Counted from the first letter of the stretch, positions 32,870-43,419 are shown. The stretch is DNA of 64,000 bases from Tetraselmis striata (GCA_006384855.1 VCJN01000423.1:1-64000), one strand, 5' to 3'. Made by a program: numbers and translations. Notes: generated from the sequence alone by a model not told the origin.

Positions 32870-33305
32870 ATGGACGGCGCTGACTGCAGGCCCATCTATT
32901 TTGCTGACGGCACGGCTTACCTGAAGCTGATGCTCGCCCAGCTGGCCGCCGGACTCGGTCTCACTGCCGCTCCGCTCCGAGCGCCTGAAGCCGCGTTGCT
33001 GGCGTTTCTTGACGGGCTCCACATCGTGCGGCGCTCCTTCAAACCCTCCGGCGCCCGCGAGGCCGCGAACCGCCGCTACTTGGAGCTGGGGTGCCGCGGC
33101 GACAGCGCGCCCCCCACGCTGACATGGAGAATCCCCCCCGCCGGCCACGCCGCTAGCTGGGCAGAATGGTACCGGGGTCTAGCCGGAATCGCCGACAGCG
33201 TACGCGGCGTTTTCACGCCCGGCCTCCGCGTAAAAATTGCAGCCCTGCTGATGAGCCCACATGTGCCATCGGACATGAAGGCGCAGCTTCTCGAGGGCGC
33301 CCCTC
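32870..33305 (+). pseudogene. D2 segment between gag and RT, unassigned
   Basis: An open frame with KLMLAQLAAGLGLTAA, LRVKIAALLMSPHVPSD and MKAQLLEGAPRLVDG leads into the RT frame after a shift near 33305. It is probably the N-terminal extension of D2 Pol; no domain is recognised. Confidence 0.4.
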
Positions 33306-33927
33306 GCCTTGTGGACGGGTCGCCCCCCGCGCTCCCGCAAAAACAACTACAAGTCGTGCTTCGACAACAACAACGCCGCCGGCGTCGACTTCGACCGCAT
33401 CATCGCGCTCGGCTTCTGTGAAGGCCCCCTTCACTACCTTCCGTGCATCGTCAACCCGATCGCGTGCATCTTCAAGACTGTACCAACGTACAAGATCCGC
33501 AACGTCGTGGACGTCAAACAATCCGGGGTCAATGACTTTTTGGCCCGGTTTTCCTGCCAGCTCAGCGATATCCACGGTGTGCTTGAGTCTCTGCAGCCGG
33601 AAGACGCCCTCGGCAAGATTGACCTCACCGACGCCTTCTGCTGCTGGCCCACTGCCTCTTCGGACTGCGACTACCAAGGTTTCCAGAACTCAGCCACGAG
33701 GGAGTATTACCGCTACCGCTACGTCCCTTTCGGCAATCGCCAGGCCCCGGCTCTGCAGCAGCGCCGGGCCCATGCATGTCATCCGCGACATTCTGCTGCG
33801 AGAGGGATCTCCAATTCTGCGTACACGGGTCCCCCGAGGCCTCGTACGCAAATTTCGGCGTCGCGGGCACTTACCTGGATGATTTCCTCCTCAAGTTCAA
33901 CAGCTCCTTGTCTCAGTGGCAGCAAGG

Positions 33928-33932
33928 CTTGA
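33928..33932 (+). repeat. Target-site duplication CTTGA, left copy
   Basis: CTTGA before the 5' LTR matches CTTGA at 40084-40088 after the 3' LTR. A 5-bp duplication is standard for Ty3-type integrases. Confidence 0.9.
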
Positions 33933-34289
33933 TGTTAGGGTTGCGCCTAGCGACTACCCTAATACCACCATAAACCAGTGACGCCGAGATTATGGCCAAG
34001 TATTCAGCACGCGCATGTACTGCCGTACTGATATTTCAGCACGCGTATTATTTACTGGTACTTCCACAACCAGACGCCAGTAATATTCCTTGTAACATAC
34101 AGTACGCGCTACAACTCCTGTATCATCATGATACTAGCTGCCTGTCCGCGGTGCCGAGTCGGACCGCTATAGGATAAATATCGAATGCCACCAGCAACTT
34201 GTAAGAGATTACATTATGCAACCAACTATGTTCGCCAAACGCTACGAGTAAGAGCCTTGTTTCACTAAGTACTGCCACGAGTACTTACA
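33933..34289 (+). repeat. 5' LTR of the Ty3-type element
   Basis: Starts TGTTAGGGTTGCGCC and ends ACTTACA. It differs from the 3' LTR at 34217, 34228 and 34287 and lacks one TA dinucleotide. Confidence 0.95.
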
Positions 34290-34290
34290 C

Positions 34291-34306
34291 TGGTTTCGGC
34301 TTCCCG
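34291..34306 (+). promoter_or_regulatory. Probable primer-binding site
   Basis: TGGTTTCGGCTTCCCG starts 1 nt after the 5' LTR with TGG, complementary to the CCA end of a tRNA. I cannot assign the tRNA. Confidence 0.5.
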
Positions 34307-34444
34307 TTACGATCCATCTCCACCTGCCGACCCACCGCGACCTGCTCTCGCACGCACGACGATACATTCGCGATTTCGCAGGTCCTATCGACCCTTGGTA
34401 ACGATTCTGTACCCTTCAACCTTTATCCGAAATTCTGTGTCGCC

Positions 34445-34922
34445 ATGGCATCGCACCGGAGCGCCCGTCAAGCCGGTTACCCTCCCGGTGGTCCACCCGC
34501 CGAGCAGTCTATGCGTCAAATTGTCGAGAAGAAGATGCTAGAAGCCCGCGTTGTGGCGCCAACCCAGAACATCTCTCACAAGCTCGCCGACGTTCATGAC
34601 TTCCCAGCAGTCAAGTCCTTTTCGGAGAACTATACGCGCGACACAGCAAGGCCCCGTTGGAGACTACGCGCGTGACATCGGCGCCAAGCCGAGCGACCCC
34701 AACACAGCTACCTGTTGTGTCGACTTGCAGCGCAAGCTACAACCCGCATTTGCCTTGTTGCATAATGAACCTTTCGCTGTGCCTGAGTACTTGCAAGTGC
34801 AACGTATTGTGCAGGCGATTCCCAAGCACGAAAGAGCCGAGGTGAAAAGATGGCTAGCCACGCCAACGAGACTGTCTCGACTCAGAGTAAGTCCATGCAA
34901 AAATACATGCAGTGGCAGCTAA
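34445..34922 (+). pseudogene. Ty3 element gag, frameshifted
   Basis: Starts at the ATG at 34445 (ASHRSARQAGYPPGG, QSMRQIVEKKMLEARVVAP). A frameshift near 34650 moves it to a frame with LQRKLQPAFALLHNEPFAVP and VQRIVQAIPKHERAEVKRWL, then it ends near 34922. It is the first ORF after the primer site, so Gag by position. It is short for a Ty3 Gag and has no zinc knuckle, and a stretch without a clear frame follows. Confidence 0.5.
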
Positions 34923-35012
34923 TAAGCTAGCCAAGCAAGTCGACAAGATCGACTTACACAAAAAACAAATGACGGTGTTGAGCAGAATGCCAACCTGTGC
35001 CTCTCAATGTAA

Positions 35013-35867
35013 TTGAGACAATCGACATTGACATGTCGCCGAGTCCATGCAAAGAAATTGCATGTGAGTCCATGCAAACATGCATGCACTGCCAAACTGC
35101 CCGCTCAGCCCCTGCATGAGATCGAGGATACAGATGTCGATATGGTTGAGCATTGCGCTCCCGCGGCACTGAACCCCTCCGACTCACAACCTGAGCATGA
35201 AGCTCATGGGTGTTCCTGTGCTCATTCACACCTCGTTGCCGACATCGAGGACGAGACAGGGTGCAGAGAAAATGTCGACAAAAATGTCAAAGACAAAAAG
35301 ACGCATGCTAAACTGCATGCCAAACTGACTATCATGCAAAAGAGATCTCGAGTGCGCAGAATGCGTACCAAAAACAATAATCAAAAGAATGACACTGAAA
35401 TTGACAAATATGCAAAACCAAATGCATGTCCAACTGACTTTGTTGTGTTTGACCAAGCAGAATTCAAGAGACTGAATTATGCCTATGGTCCAGTCACTTT
35501 TGATGCCTGTGCCTCAGCATATGATGCTGTCTGTTCAGATTATTGCAGTGCTGAAAAACCATTTCTGCAACAAGATATCAAAGGTAAAACTGTGTTCATC
35601 AATCCAGTGTATGATGACACAGCCCTGCCTATCTTGCAGCATTTTGAGATGCAAAGACAAGAGTCACCTTTTGACACAAGAGGTATTATTGTTATGCCCA
35701 GATGGTCCTCACAATTAGGACAATCTTGGAAACCACTGCTTTCAAAATATAAGAAAATTCATAGCTACCCGCCTGGAACATATCTGTTTCACACACCCAG
35801 TTCAGCGACTGATACTGAACCTATGGGATCCACTGAGTGGTATGTTGATGTTTACCTGGCTGACTAA
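35013..35867 (+). CDS. Dam-like adenine-methyltransferase-type ORF in the Ty3 element
   Basis: An intact 284-residue frame between gag and protease. Residues 1-130 are low-complexity, Lys/His/Asp-rich, and include the repeated words CKKLHVSPCKHAC and KTHAKLHAKL. Residues 145-284 form a folded domain. It starts VVFDQAEFKRLNYAYGPVTF, then has the acidic FDACAS motif (163-168). Next come VFINPVYDD (N197-P198), RGIIVMPRWSSQ and YPPGTYLFHTPSS. The same motif series, in the same order, is found in the D2 methyltransferase domain (FDIDACSD, VYCNPPF, AGIFVLPVW, LFTSP). N6-adenine methyltransferases carry a D/N-P-P-F/Y/W catalytic motif; here the second Pro is Val, so activity is doubtful. Homology is inferred from motif order only. 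Confidence 0.65.
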   Translation: MRQSTLTCRRVHAKKLHVSPCKHACTAKLPAQPLHEIEDTDVDMVEHCAPAALNPSDSQPEHEAHGCSCAHSHLVADIEDETGCRENVDKNVKDKKTHAKLHAKLTIMQKRSRVRRMRTKNNNQKNDTEIDKYAKPNACPTDFVVFDQAEFKRLNYAYGPVTFDACASAYDAVCSDYCSAEKPFLQQDIKGKTVFINPVYDDTALPILQHFEMQRQESPFDTRGIIVMPRWSSQLGQSWKPLLSKYKKIHSYPPGTYLFHTPSSATDTEPMGSTEWYVDVYLAD

Positions 35868-36059
35868 GCTGTTGAGCAACGTTCAGCCCAGGCAATTAAT
35901 GACGTCGTTACCACTGAGGAACTCAAAACCATGCTGGCTGAACAGCAAGGTAAGGAATATAAACCAAAAGCCACAAAGTCCCACCAGTCACGTATGATGA
36001 CAGAAAATGTTTTGTTCACAGCAAGTCTGATCATGACTTATTGCTGTTACACCCAACAT

Positions 36060-36313
36060 GTGCTGAATTTAATATAACACCTTCCGTACTGGTTGACAGC
36101 GGTGCTACTTTGAACTTTGCCAGCACCAAGTATGTCAAAGAAAATAAAATACCAACTACACCACTTCAAAACAAAGTAAGAGTTATTCTTGCTGATGGTA
36201 GAATGGTTCTCGCTTGACAGAAAATCACCCTTGAATTAAATATCAACAATTACACAATACCCATTGACTTCACAGTCACACCGTTACAAAATAATTTCAA
36301 TCTGGTTTTAGGG
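36060..36313 (+). pseudogene. Ty3 element aspartic protease
   Basis: The frame contains VLVDSGATLNFAS (the DSG catalytic motif of retroviral-type aspartic proteases) and VRVILADGRMVLA. An in-frame TGA at 36215-36217 follows, and the same frame continues with ITLELNINNYTIPIDF into the RT ORF. It lies directly before RT as part of one Pol polyprotein. Confidence 0.8.
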
Positions 36314-39300
36314 ATGCAATTCCTGAAACAACACAACCCACATGTTGATTGGGAATCTGGTCTGATGACATTTTCCACAGGACTAAAAGTCCAATGCCAA
36401 ACAGAGCCCCGCCAGGCTAATGTCAGAATGGTTCATGCTAATGCCATGGCCAGAGAAATTGCCAAGCATGACCCTGACACAGTTTATTTCTGCGCCATTG
36501 TTAAACAATACAATGCCACCAAAGAGAGTGATGAGCTCGATATTGATGATGAGATAAATACAATTGACACTGACCAGTCTGCAGCTTATACCGCTCAGAT
36601 CAGAGACTTATTGCGAAAGCATAAACCGATATGCTCTCCGCTTGACAACCTTCCACAATTACGCCCTGGTCTGGATCATGAGATCCCTCTTGTTCCTGAT
36701 GCTCAAGTTCCTGCAGGAAAAATATACAGATTATCACCTGCAGAATTAGAGGAACTAAGAACACAACTGAATTCTTTTCTTGAGAAACAGTTTATACAGG
36801 AGTCCTTCTCTCCATATGCAGCTCCTGTTCTCTTCGCCCGCAAGGCCAATGGCGGTCTGCGCATGTGCATTGACTACCGTCAATTGAATAAGTACACCAA
36901 AAAGGTTGAGTTCCATGTTCCACCTGCTGATGCATTACTTGATATGCTATCTGGTGCTACTGTCTATTCAGCTCTTGATCTCGCCTTAGGTTATCACCAA
37001 CTCCGGATTAATCCACCTGATGTTCCTAAGACAGCGTTCCGAACTGTCTATGGCCAATTCGAGTGGCTAGTAATGCCATTTGGACTCACCAGTGCTCCCT
37101 CCTCTTTTCAACGCCTGATGACATCTATACTCCAGCCACACAAGCATACCTTTATACTTGTATACATGGATGATGTCTTGATTTTTAGCAACTCGCTTGA
37201 GGAACATTTGCAACATTTGGACACAGCTCTTACTATGCTCGAGTCTAATGACATTAGACTACGATTACAGAAAGGCTGGATTTCCAAGAATGAACTAGAA
37301 TACCTTGGACATATGGTATCACACGCTGGCCTAAGACCCTCGCCTAATAAAATTAAGGCTGTTCAGGATTGGCCCAGGCCTAAGAACGTTCAGAATGTCC
37401 AACAATATCTTGGTTTCTGCAATCTTTACCGACGCTATGTGCGCAATTATTCTGCTATTGCAGCACCGTTATATTGCCTCACAAGAAAGGATGAAATATT
37501 TGATTGGACAGTTGAATGCCAAGCTGCATTTGTAAAACTGAAGCAAGCCTTGTGCCAGTCCCCAGTGCTGGCAAGCCCTGTCACCGGCAAAGATGCCGAG
37601 TTTGTAGTGGCTACTGACGCCAGCAAATATGCCTCAGGTGCAGTTCTGCTCCGGGCTAATGCTGATGGCCACTTACACCCCTGCAGCTATTATGCAAAGA
37701 CATTGCAGGCTGCACAAACAAATTATCCCACCTATGACCAAGAGCTCTTGGGTGTGGTATGTGCTCTGAAAGAATGGCGCTGCTACTTGGAAGGCAGTCG
37801 GTGTATTACAATTATAACTGACCATGCCACATTGAGGCATTTGCCTACACAGGAAGGACTGGGCAGACGCCATGCCCTATGGTTACATGAAATTTCACCA
37901 TACATGGCAGTCAACCCACAGACGAATGAACCTGTGTTGCAGATATTATATCGCAAAGGCGCTGACAATGAGGCTGATGCTCTCTCTCGCCGCCCTGACT
38001 TGCATTATGCATTGACTGAATATGAAAACCAGCTGGTCGAAGCTGACCTTGAACAATTGCATGACTATTTGTCAGCAATGCCCGCCTTGCAGATTGACAG
38101 CAAGCTAACAAACAAGATCAAAGCTGCCTACATCACTGATGTTGCCTACAGTCATGGACGCACCCTCAACGGTGTGCGACAAGATGAGACTGATGGTCTC
38201 TACTACATGGTAGATAAGGTCTGTATACCCAATGATTCTGAACTGAGAAAACTCATCATTGAGGAGTATCATGTTGGTAATGGACACCCCAACCATACCC
38301 GCACTCTTGCCAACATACTGCGTATGTTTTGGTGGCCACGTATGAATACCACGGTCAAGCATTACTGCAAACACTGTGATACTTGCGTTAGAATCAAAGC
38401 AGCTACCACCAAGCCTCATGGTTCTTTATTTCCCTTGCCAAAGGCAACCAAGCCTTGGGAGATAATCTCAATGGATTTTATAACCAACTTACCTGAGGTG
38501 GATGGCTACGATGCTATTGCTACGTTTGTTGATACATTCACCAAACAGTCACATTTTGTGCCATGCAATATTAAGATTGATGCGACACAGCTGGCCAGAT
38601 TATATTTGGACAATATTTACAGACACCATGGTCTCAGCAGATGTATCATCTCTGACAGAGATCCCAAGTTCACTTCAGTGTCTGGAAATCATTGTTTACA
38701 GCTCTGCAAACTAAGCTAAATATTTCCAGCGCTTATCACCCGCAAACTGACGGTCAAACTGAACGCACCCACAGAACTATTGAGCAAATATTACGTGCGT
38801 TCACAAGCAACATGACTCTTGGTCAAGTCATTTGGCTCTTGCTGAATTTTCTTACAACAATTCAGTCCATTCAGCAACACATTATGCCACTTTTGAGGCA
38901 ATTTATGGCATGATGCCACTGACACCACCTGATCTGATTGCTACTGCCAACCAAGATGCACGCAACACAGTTGTAAGTATTCAAGATATTCACATGCTGA
39001 TTACTGAGCAACTGAAACTTGCTGATGAATATCAAAAGGTCTATGCCGACCGCAAAACCAGCCCTGTTGAGTTCGCAGAAGGAGACAAAGTCTGGCTCTC
39101 AACGGAGCACTTGCTCATACGCAACCAGCCGGCGCGCAAGTTCCGACAGCGCTACATCGGCCCCTACCCGGTCACAGCCAAGATCTCCAGCCAGGCGTAT
39201 CGTCTGCGCCTGTCACCAACGTTCGACTGCCACAATGTGTTTCACATCAGTCGACTGCGCCAGTGCGTCAACTCAGATGCACAGCCCGATACAATACCGT

Positions 39301-39605
39301 CCAGTGTGGAGCCCCCTGTCGACGAGTTCGTCGTTGAACGCGTGCTCGATTTCTCTATCGAGCGCCGCGAGGATCTGTTCAAGCGAGGACTCCGCCTCGT
39401 CTTTCTGGTGCGTTGGCTGAACTACGACTCAAGTCATGACAGTTGGGAGCCATACAGCGCACTGCGACGTGTCGAGGCGCTATTTCGCGATTTCGCTTTC
39501 GCGAGGACGAGCCGACATCTGCAAGACACGCTACGCTCAAAGGAATACGCCAACCTGCGAGCGCGCCACCCGTCGCGTTTTCCAGAGTCCATCCCGGAGC
39601 GTTGA
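36314..39605 (+). pseudogene. Ty3 element Pol: RT, RNase H, integrase, chromodomain
   Basis: RT: LRMCIDYRQLN, SALDLALGYHQL, MPFGLTSAPSSFQ, and the catalytic YMDD at residues 284-287 of this frame. RNase H: VVATDASKYASGAVL and TYDQELLGVVCAL. Integrase: an HHCC zinc domain (GNGHPNHTRT, CKHCDTC), then the catalytic core ([19 protein letters not shown]). A frameshift near 38690 precedes [17 protein letters not shown], and a second near 38825 precedes [17 protein letters not shown]-terminal chromodomain lies at about 39322-39480 (VERVLDFSIER, LVRWLNYDSSHDSWEP-like). All catalytic motifs remain; the frameshifts break the integrase. Confidence 0.93.
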
Positions 39606-39711
39606 CACGTACTGTTGCGGAGACACTGCTATATCACGCTTCCACCGCCAACCGACATCTGCGCAAGGCCTTCGGCGATGCGAACAGACACTTACCAGTT
39701 CGTCATTTATC

Positions 39712-39724
39712 AGAGGGGTGGGAA
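39712..39724 (+). promoter_or_regulatory. Polypurine tract of the Ty3-type element
   Basis: AGAGGGGTGGGAA directly precedes the 3' LTR. Confidence 0.85.
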
Positions 39725-40083
39725 TGTTAGGGTTGCGCCTAGCGACTACCCTAATACCACCATAAACCAGTGACGCCGAGATTATGGCCAAGTATTCAGC
39801 ACGCGCATGTACTGCCGTACTGATATATTTCAGCACGCGTATTATTTACTGGTACTTCCACAACCAGACGCCAGTAATATTCCTTGTAACATACAGTACG
39901 CGCTACAACTCCTGTATCATCATGATACTAGCTGCCTGTCCGCGGTGCCGAGTCGGACCGCTATAGGATAAATATCGAATGCCACCAGCAACTTGTAAGA
40001 GATTACATTCTGCAACCAACTCTGTTCGCCAAACGCTACGAGTAAGAGCCTTGTTTCACTAAGTACTGCCACGAGTACTTGCA
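39725..40083 (+). repeat. 3' LTR of the Ty3-type element
   Basis: 359 bp, TGTTAG...TTGCA, followed by the target duplication CTTGA (40084-40088). Confidence 0.95.
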
Positions 40084-40370
40084 CTTGATGTACTTGTCGT
40101 GCGTCAACACGTTGCACAAGTGCGGCCTCCCAGTCCAACTGGCCAAGAATGAGTGGCCCTCCACTCGCTGCGAGTTCGTCGGCGTCCTCATCGACACGGT
40201 CCGGGGCACTGTCGCCGTCTCAGCAACCCGTTGCGGCAAGCTCAAGGGCCCGCGCGGACGCCCTCCTGACCGATGTCGACATCTCGGGTACAACTGCCCG
40301 AGGTGCGCTGGCCTCTTTCATCTACATACTGGCTGCTCTGCAGGGTGAGCCCGGACGCCGCGGCGCCCCG

Positions 40371-40680
40371 TGACTTTCACACTCCTTTTCGCGATTCTCG
40401 TCGCGAGAAGAGAAGTTCGCCCTTGCTGGCTATCGTCGTCAAGTAGTGATCGTCTATTGATTATATTTTGCTGCTATACACTTTTACACTCTCAGATGCT
40501 TTCAATTGTATATCGCCAATTATTAGTTTACAACATAATTGTGTGATAACGGCATATACACGTTACAGTTCTTATTATCATCATTACCGATGCTATTATA
40601 AAGTGCTCCATTTTATTGTGATGTCAAGCATGCTACCTCGTACTCGTGATGGGAATTGTTACAACTACTTCACATTTGTC
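40371..40680 (+). other. AT-rich block inside D2
   Basis: About 300 bp between the RT connection region and the next Pol segment. It is AT-rich, has TAT/TTA-rich short words and no frame that fits D2 Pol, unlike the GC-rich D2 on both sides. It may be a small insertion or an intron-like segment. Confidence 0.35.
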
Positions 40681-40839
40681 TACTGGCGCGAAGGCTGGCT
40701 GGAGGTATGAAATGGTATCAGCCACCGTACACTTCTTTGTGAAGGAGGTAGCTATGGGCGGCGGCTGGGCCAGTGGGTGCGGCAATGTCCATTGGACTTG
40801 TCCGGTCGTCCTGCCCGGACAGTCACACATGGTCGGCCT

Positions 40840-41500
40840 CTACCGCGCGCGAAACTGCCTCGTCAGCGTCGCTTCGACCAACCCGATCGACAGCTGGGAC
40901 CCCGCCGAACCCTGCAGCGTGGACCCTGCGGCGCGTGCGGACCTCATGTGGTGGCGTGACACCCTGGCAGCTGGCGCGTCGTGCATGAACCCCTCCCCCT
41001 CTGACCCCATCCAGCCCCTCGAGCGCAGCTGTCGCCGAGTCCCCGCCTTCCCCGGTCTTTGGTCCAAGGCCATGATCCCCCGCCTTCCGAGCGACCCTCA
41101 GCTTCCTCTGGACGGCTCGGCGGGTTTTGAGGTCATTACTTCTGACGCCTCGAGCTGGGCGGGAGGCGCCTAGTGGGGCGACGTCCGCCGCCGTTACGCC
41201 TTCACCCCGGAGCAGCTCCAGCGGTGAGCACCTCCGCGAACCTCCGCGAGCTCTTCATGGTCCCCTGGACCATCGCAAAGATCGGCGCGCGCCTCACCGG
41301 CAGCAGCGTTCTCTTCCGCCTTGACAGCACCTCCTCGGTAGGAGCGGTCAACAAGGGCGCATCGCCTCACCCGGACTCCCTCGAGCTGCTCCTGTGGCTT
41401 CTCGAATTCCTGGAGCGCTACGACATTGCACTCATCGCCCGTCACATCCCAGGCCGGCAGAATACCCTCGCCGACTGCCTCTTCCGGCTTCGGGGCGCAG
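40840..41500 (+). pseudogene. D2 RNase H region
   Basis: Contains ADLMWWRDTLA and FEVITSDASSWAGGA, the first Asp of RNase H, directly followed by TAG at 41171-41173. WGDVRRRYAFTPEQLQ continues in the same frame. After a frameshift near 41225 come LRELFMVPWTI, VLFRLDSTSSVGAVNKG (second acidic motif) and IALIARHIPGRQNTLAD (the HxPGxxN-type RNase H end). The motif order is that of DIRS RNase H. The stop and shift make it a pseudogene. Confidence 0.75.
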
Positions 41501-41529
41501 TCGACGACCAGGACTGGCGCCTACTCGGC

Positions 41530-42000
41530 GACATCTTCCGCGCGCTGGAGGCCGCCTGCGGCCCCTTCGATATCGACGCCTGCTCCGACCCTCTCGGCAG
41601 CAACTCTTTCTTCCCCGCCTTCTGGTCAGCAATAGACAGCTGCCTTACCCACGACTGGACCGGCCACCGGGTCTACTGCAACCCTCCTTTTGCCGCCATG
41701 CGCGACATCCTCCGCCACTTCTGGGCGTGCTACGCCACTGCCTCCTCGAGCACGGCAGGCATCTTTGTGCTCCCGGTCTGGGCGGCGGCCCCGTGGTGGC
41801 GGCTCACGGGCGGCGCGCAGGTCATCGCATATTTCCGCCGCGGCCACACGCTCTTCACCTCCCCCGAGTGGAGAAATGCCAGCCGGACCAACCCCGTCCC
41901 CTCGCGCCGTGTGTACCGAGGCCCCACCACGTGGGGCGTCGTACTGACCCATGTCCCCCCCGCTGGCCCCATCGACAGCCTCTCTGCCCAAGGCACGAGC
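41530..42000 (+). CDS. D2 Dam-like DNA N6-adenine methyltransferase domain
   Basis: In the same frame as RNase H (to a stop at 42109-42111). It opens ACGPFDIDACSDPLGSNSFF, then GHRVYCNPPF (41671-41691; NPPF is the catalytic motif of the N6-adenine amino-methyltransferase type). AGIFVLPVWAAAPWWRLT and YFRRGHTLFTSPEW follow. This matches the Dam-type methyltransferase domain known from DIRS-order elements, placed after RNase H. The role in the element is unknown; marking or protecting its own DNA is a guess. NPPF is intact, so activity of the domain itself is possible although the Pol frame upstream is broken. Confidence 0.72.
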
Positions 42001-43222
42001 GCGATGCCGCGCCTCTCAGGCAATGGCCCGAGGGACCTTCTACGCATGCGCCAGCTGCGGGACGGTTTTGTGCGCCCGGTGCGCAGGACGCCCGGACACA
42101 GGGATGCCTGAATTGTACACATGTCCCTCGTGCGCTGCCCCAGCACCAGTGCCTATGGCCCACCTCCCCGAGTGGCGCCGCGTGCTTATGGGTGCCGACA
42201 GCCTTGAGGATCTTCGGCTCCGCTCATCTACCACCGACACCTACCGCAGAAGCCTGCGCGAATACTGCTCCTTCTGCGCCGCGCGTGGCGCCATCCCCCT
42301 CCCCGCCACTCTCGGCCTCCTGCGGGGCTACATCTACCACTGCACGAGCCACCGCTCGCTCGCCCCTTCCACCATCGCCGGCCGGCTGGCGGCCATCTCC
42401 GACTGTCACAGGCTCCAGCTCCCGCACCTGCACCTCGCGGGCCGCCCCACGCTCAACCCGTGCAAGGACGAGAGCATCAACACCCTCATCTCTATCTTGG
42501 AGCGCCGGACCGTGCGCCCAGCCAAGGGCCGACTTCCTCTTTGGATTCCGGACCTACGCGCGATGCTGCATCGCGGCTTCCCCCTGTCGTCAGCCTTTGG
42601 GAGGTACCAACGCATGTGCATCACCTTCCTTAACCTCGGGTGCCTCCGCCGCGCAGCCGCCGCAACACTCACCTGCGACTACCGCGTGTCTAGCTCCAGC
42701 GCCGTGTCCTACACAGACCTCAGCGCGGTCCGCATGCTCTTCAACGCGGAGCTGGGCTGCCGCTACATCGCCTGCGCGTGGATGTCGACACGAACGCTGA
42801 CGCCCGTCACGAGTGCTTCGCCTACATCCCAGACCACGTGCCTTGCCTGGCTGCCCGCCCGGTTGACATGCTTGAGGACTACCTCCGCGTGTTCCGCCCA
42901 CCATCCGGAAGCTGCCTGCTGGCCGCACCCAAGTCCTCCCGCATCGGACCCCAGACCTTCTACACCACCCCTTACTCGGGCTTCAACTCGGCGTTCAAGG
43001 CCGCCTACGCGCGCGCCTTCCCCGACCCAGCCACCCGCACGACGCCCAGACCGTGTCGGCAGCCACTCCGGCCGCAAGTCCCTCGCGCAATGGCTTTGGG
43101 ACCGCTACAGGTCCGCCCGGGTCATCGCCCACGTCGGGCACTGGGCATGCCGCCAAGATGCACTGGACGCCTACTTCAAGACATCTGCCACCGAGATTCT
43201 ACGGCTCATCGCCGCCCTCTAA
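41951..43222 (+). pseudogene. D2 tyrosine recombinase, frameshifted
   Basis: The N-terminal core-binding part (TYRRSLREYCSFCAARGAI, LARSTIAGRLAAIS-like) leads to NLGCLRRAAAATLTC, containing the first catalytic Arg. Near 42780 the frame shifts to one with LPCLAARPVDMLEDYLRVFR and YTTPYSGFNSAFKAAYARAF, and returns near 43055 to GSHSGRKSLAQWLW (HxxR), AHVGHW and DALDAYFKTS (nucleophilic Tyr). The ORF overlaps the end of the methyltransferase frame. It would integrate circular D2 cDNA without target duplication. The double shift inactivates it. Confidence 0.82.
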
Positions 43223-43243
43223 CTATTTCTTCATTGGACCAAT

Positions 43244-43364
43244 GGGAGTGCGGCGGCGTCTTCACAGACACCGCTGTTACTCTGTGGCAGGACTTCTCCC
43301 ACACACCCATGTAACCGCCCCCGTGTGAGGTTACCAACACAATGCCTCATGATCTCTTCAGAAA
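43244..43364 (+). repeat. D2 split repeat B1
   Basis: Follows the recombinase stop by about 20 bp. GGGAGTGCGGCGGCGTCTTC through GGTTACCAACACAATGCCTC recurs at 43643-43764 with scattered changes. Confidence 0.85.
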
Positions 43365-43419
43365 GGCATGTTTGGTGGTGGCCTGTGGGCCAGAGCCACA
43401 CCGGTTTTCTGCAGATGAA

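Larger units (their letters stand above)
33933..40083 (+). mobile_element. Ty3-type chromodomain LTR retrotransposon with Dam-like ORF
   Basis: Near-identical LTRs (33933-34289, 357 bp; 39725-40083, 359 bp) differ by three substitutions and one 2-bp indel. Order inside: primer site, gag, a Dam-like methyltransferase-type ORF, protease, RT, RNase H, integrase, chromodomain, polypurine tract. Protease before RT and integrase after RNase H defines the Ty3 order; a C-terminal chromodomain places it in the chromodomain clade, whose members target particular chromatin. It has one in-frame TGA and two or more frameshifts, so although young it looks inactive. Its coding part (35.2-39.0 kb) is notably AT-richer than the flanking D2 sequence. 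Confidence 0.93.
33309..40370 (+). pseudogene. D2 reverse transcriptase, split by the Ty3 element
   Basis: The part before the insertion has IRNVVDVKQSGVNDFL, LGKIDLTDAFCCWP and YRYRYVPFGNRQAPAL. After a frameshift near 33770 comes the catalytic box TYLDDFLLKF (Asp pair intact). The reading frame stops at the Ty3 element (33933) and resumes after 40089 with YLSCVNTLHKCGLPVQLAKN and RCEFVGVLIDT, the connection region that follows the YxDD box in DIRS RTs. The 5-bp duplication CTTGA flanks the insertion. Confidence 0.8.

Noticed and set aside
14094-41173. A variant genetic code with TAG or TGA read as sense.
   Set aside because: The two host genes read through without in-frame stops, and the retroelements also carry frameshifts, so ordinary decay explains the stops.
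41394-42800. A 468-codon plus-strand frame, the second longest in the window.
   Set aside because: Low-complexity Pro/Arg/His composition. It overlaps the methyltransferase and recombinase frames, which carry clear catalytic motifs.
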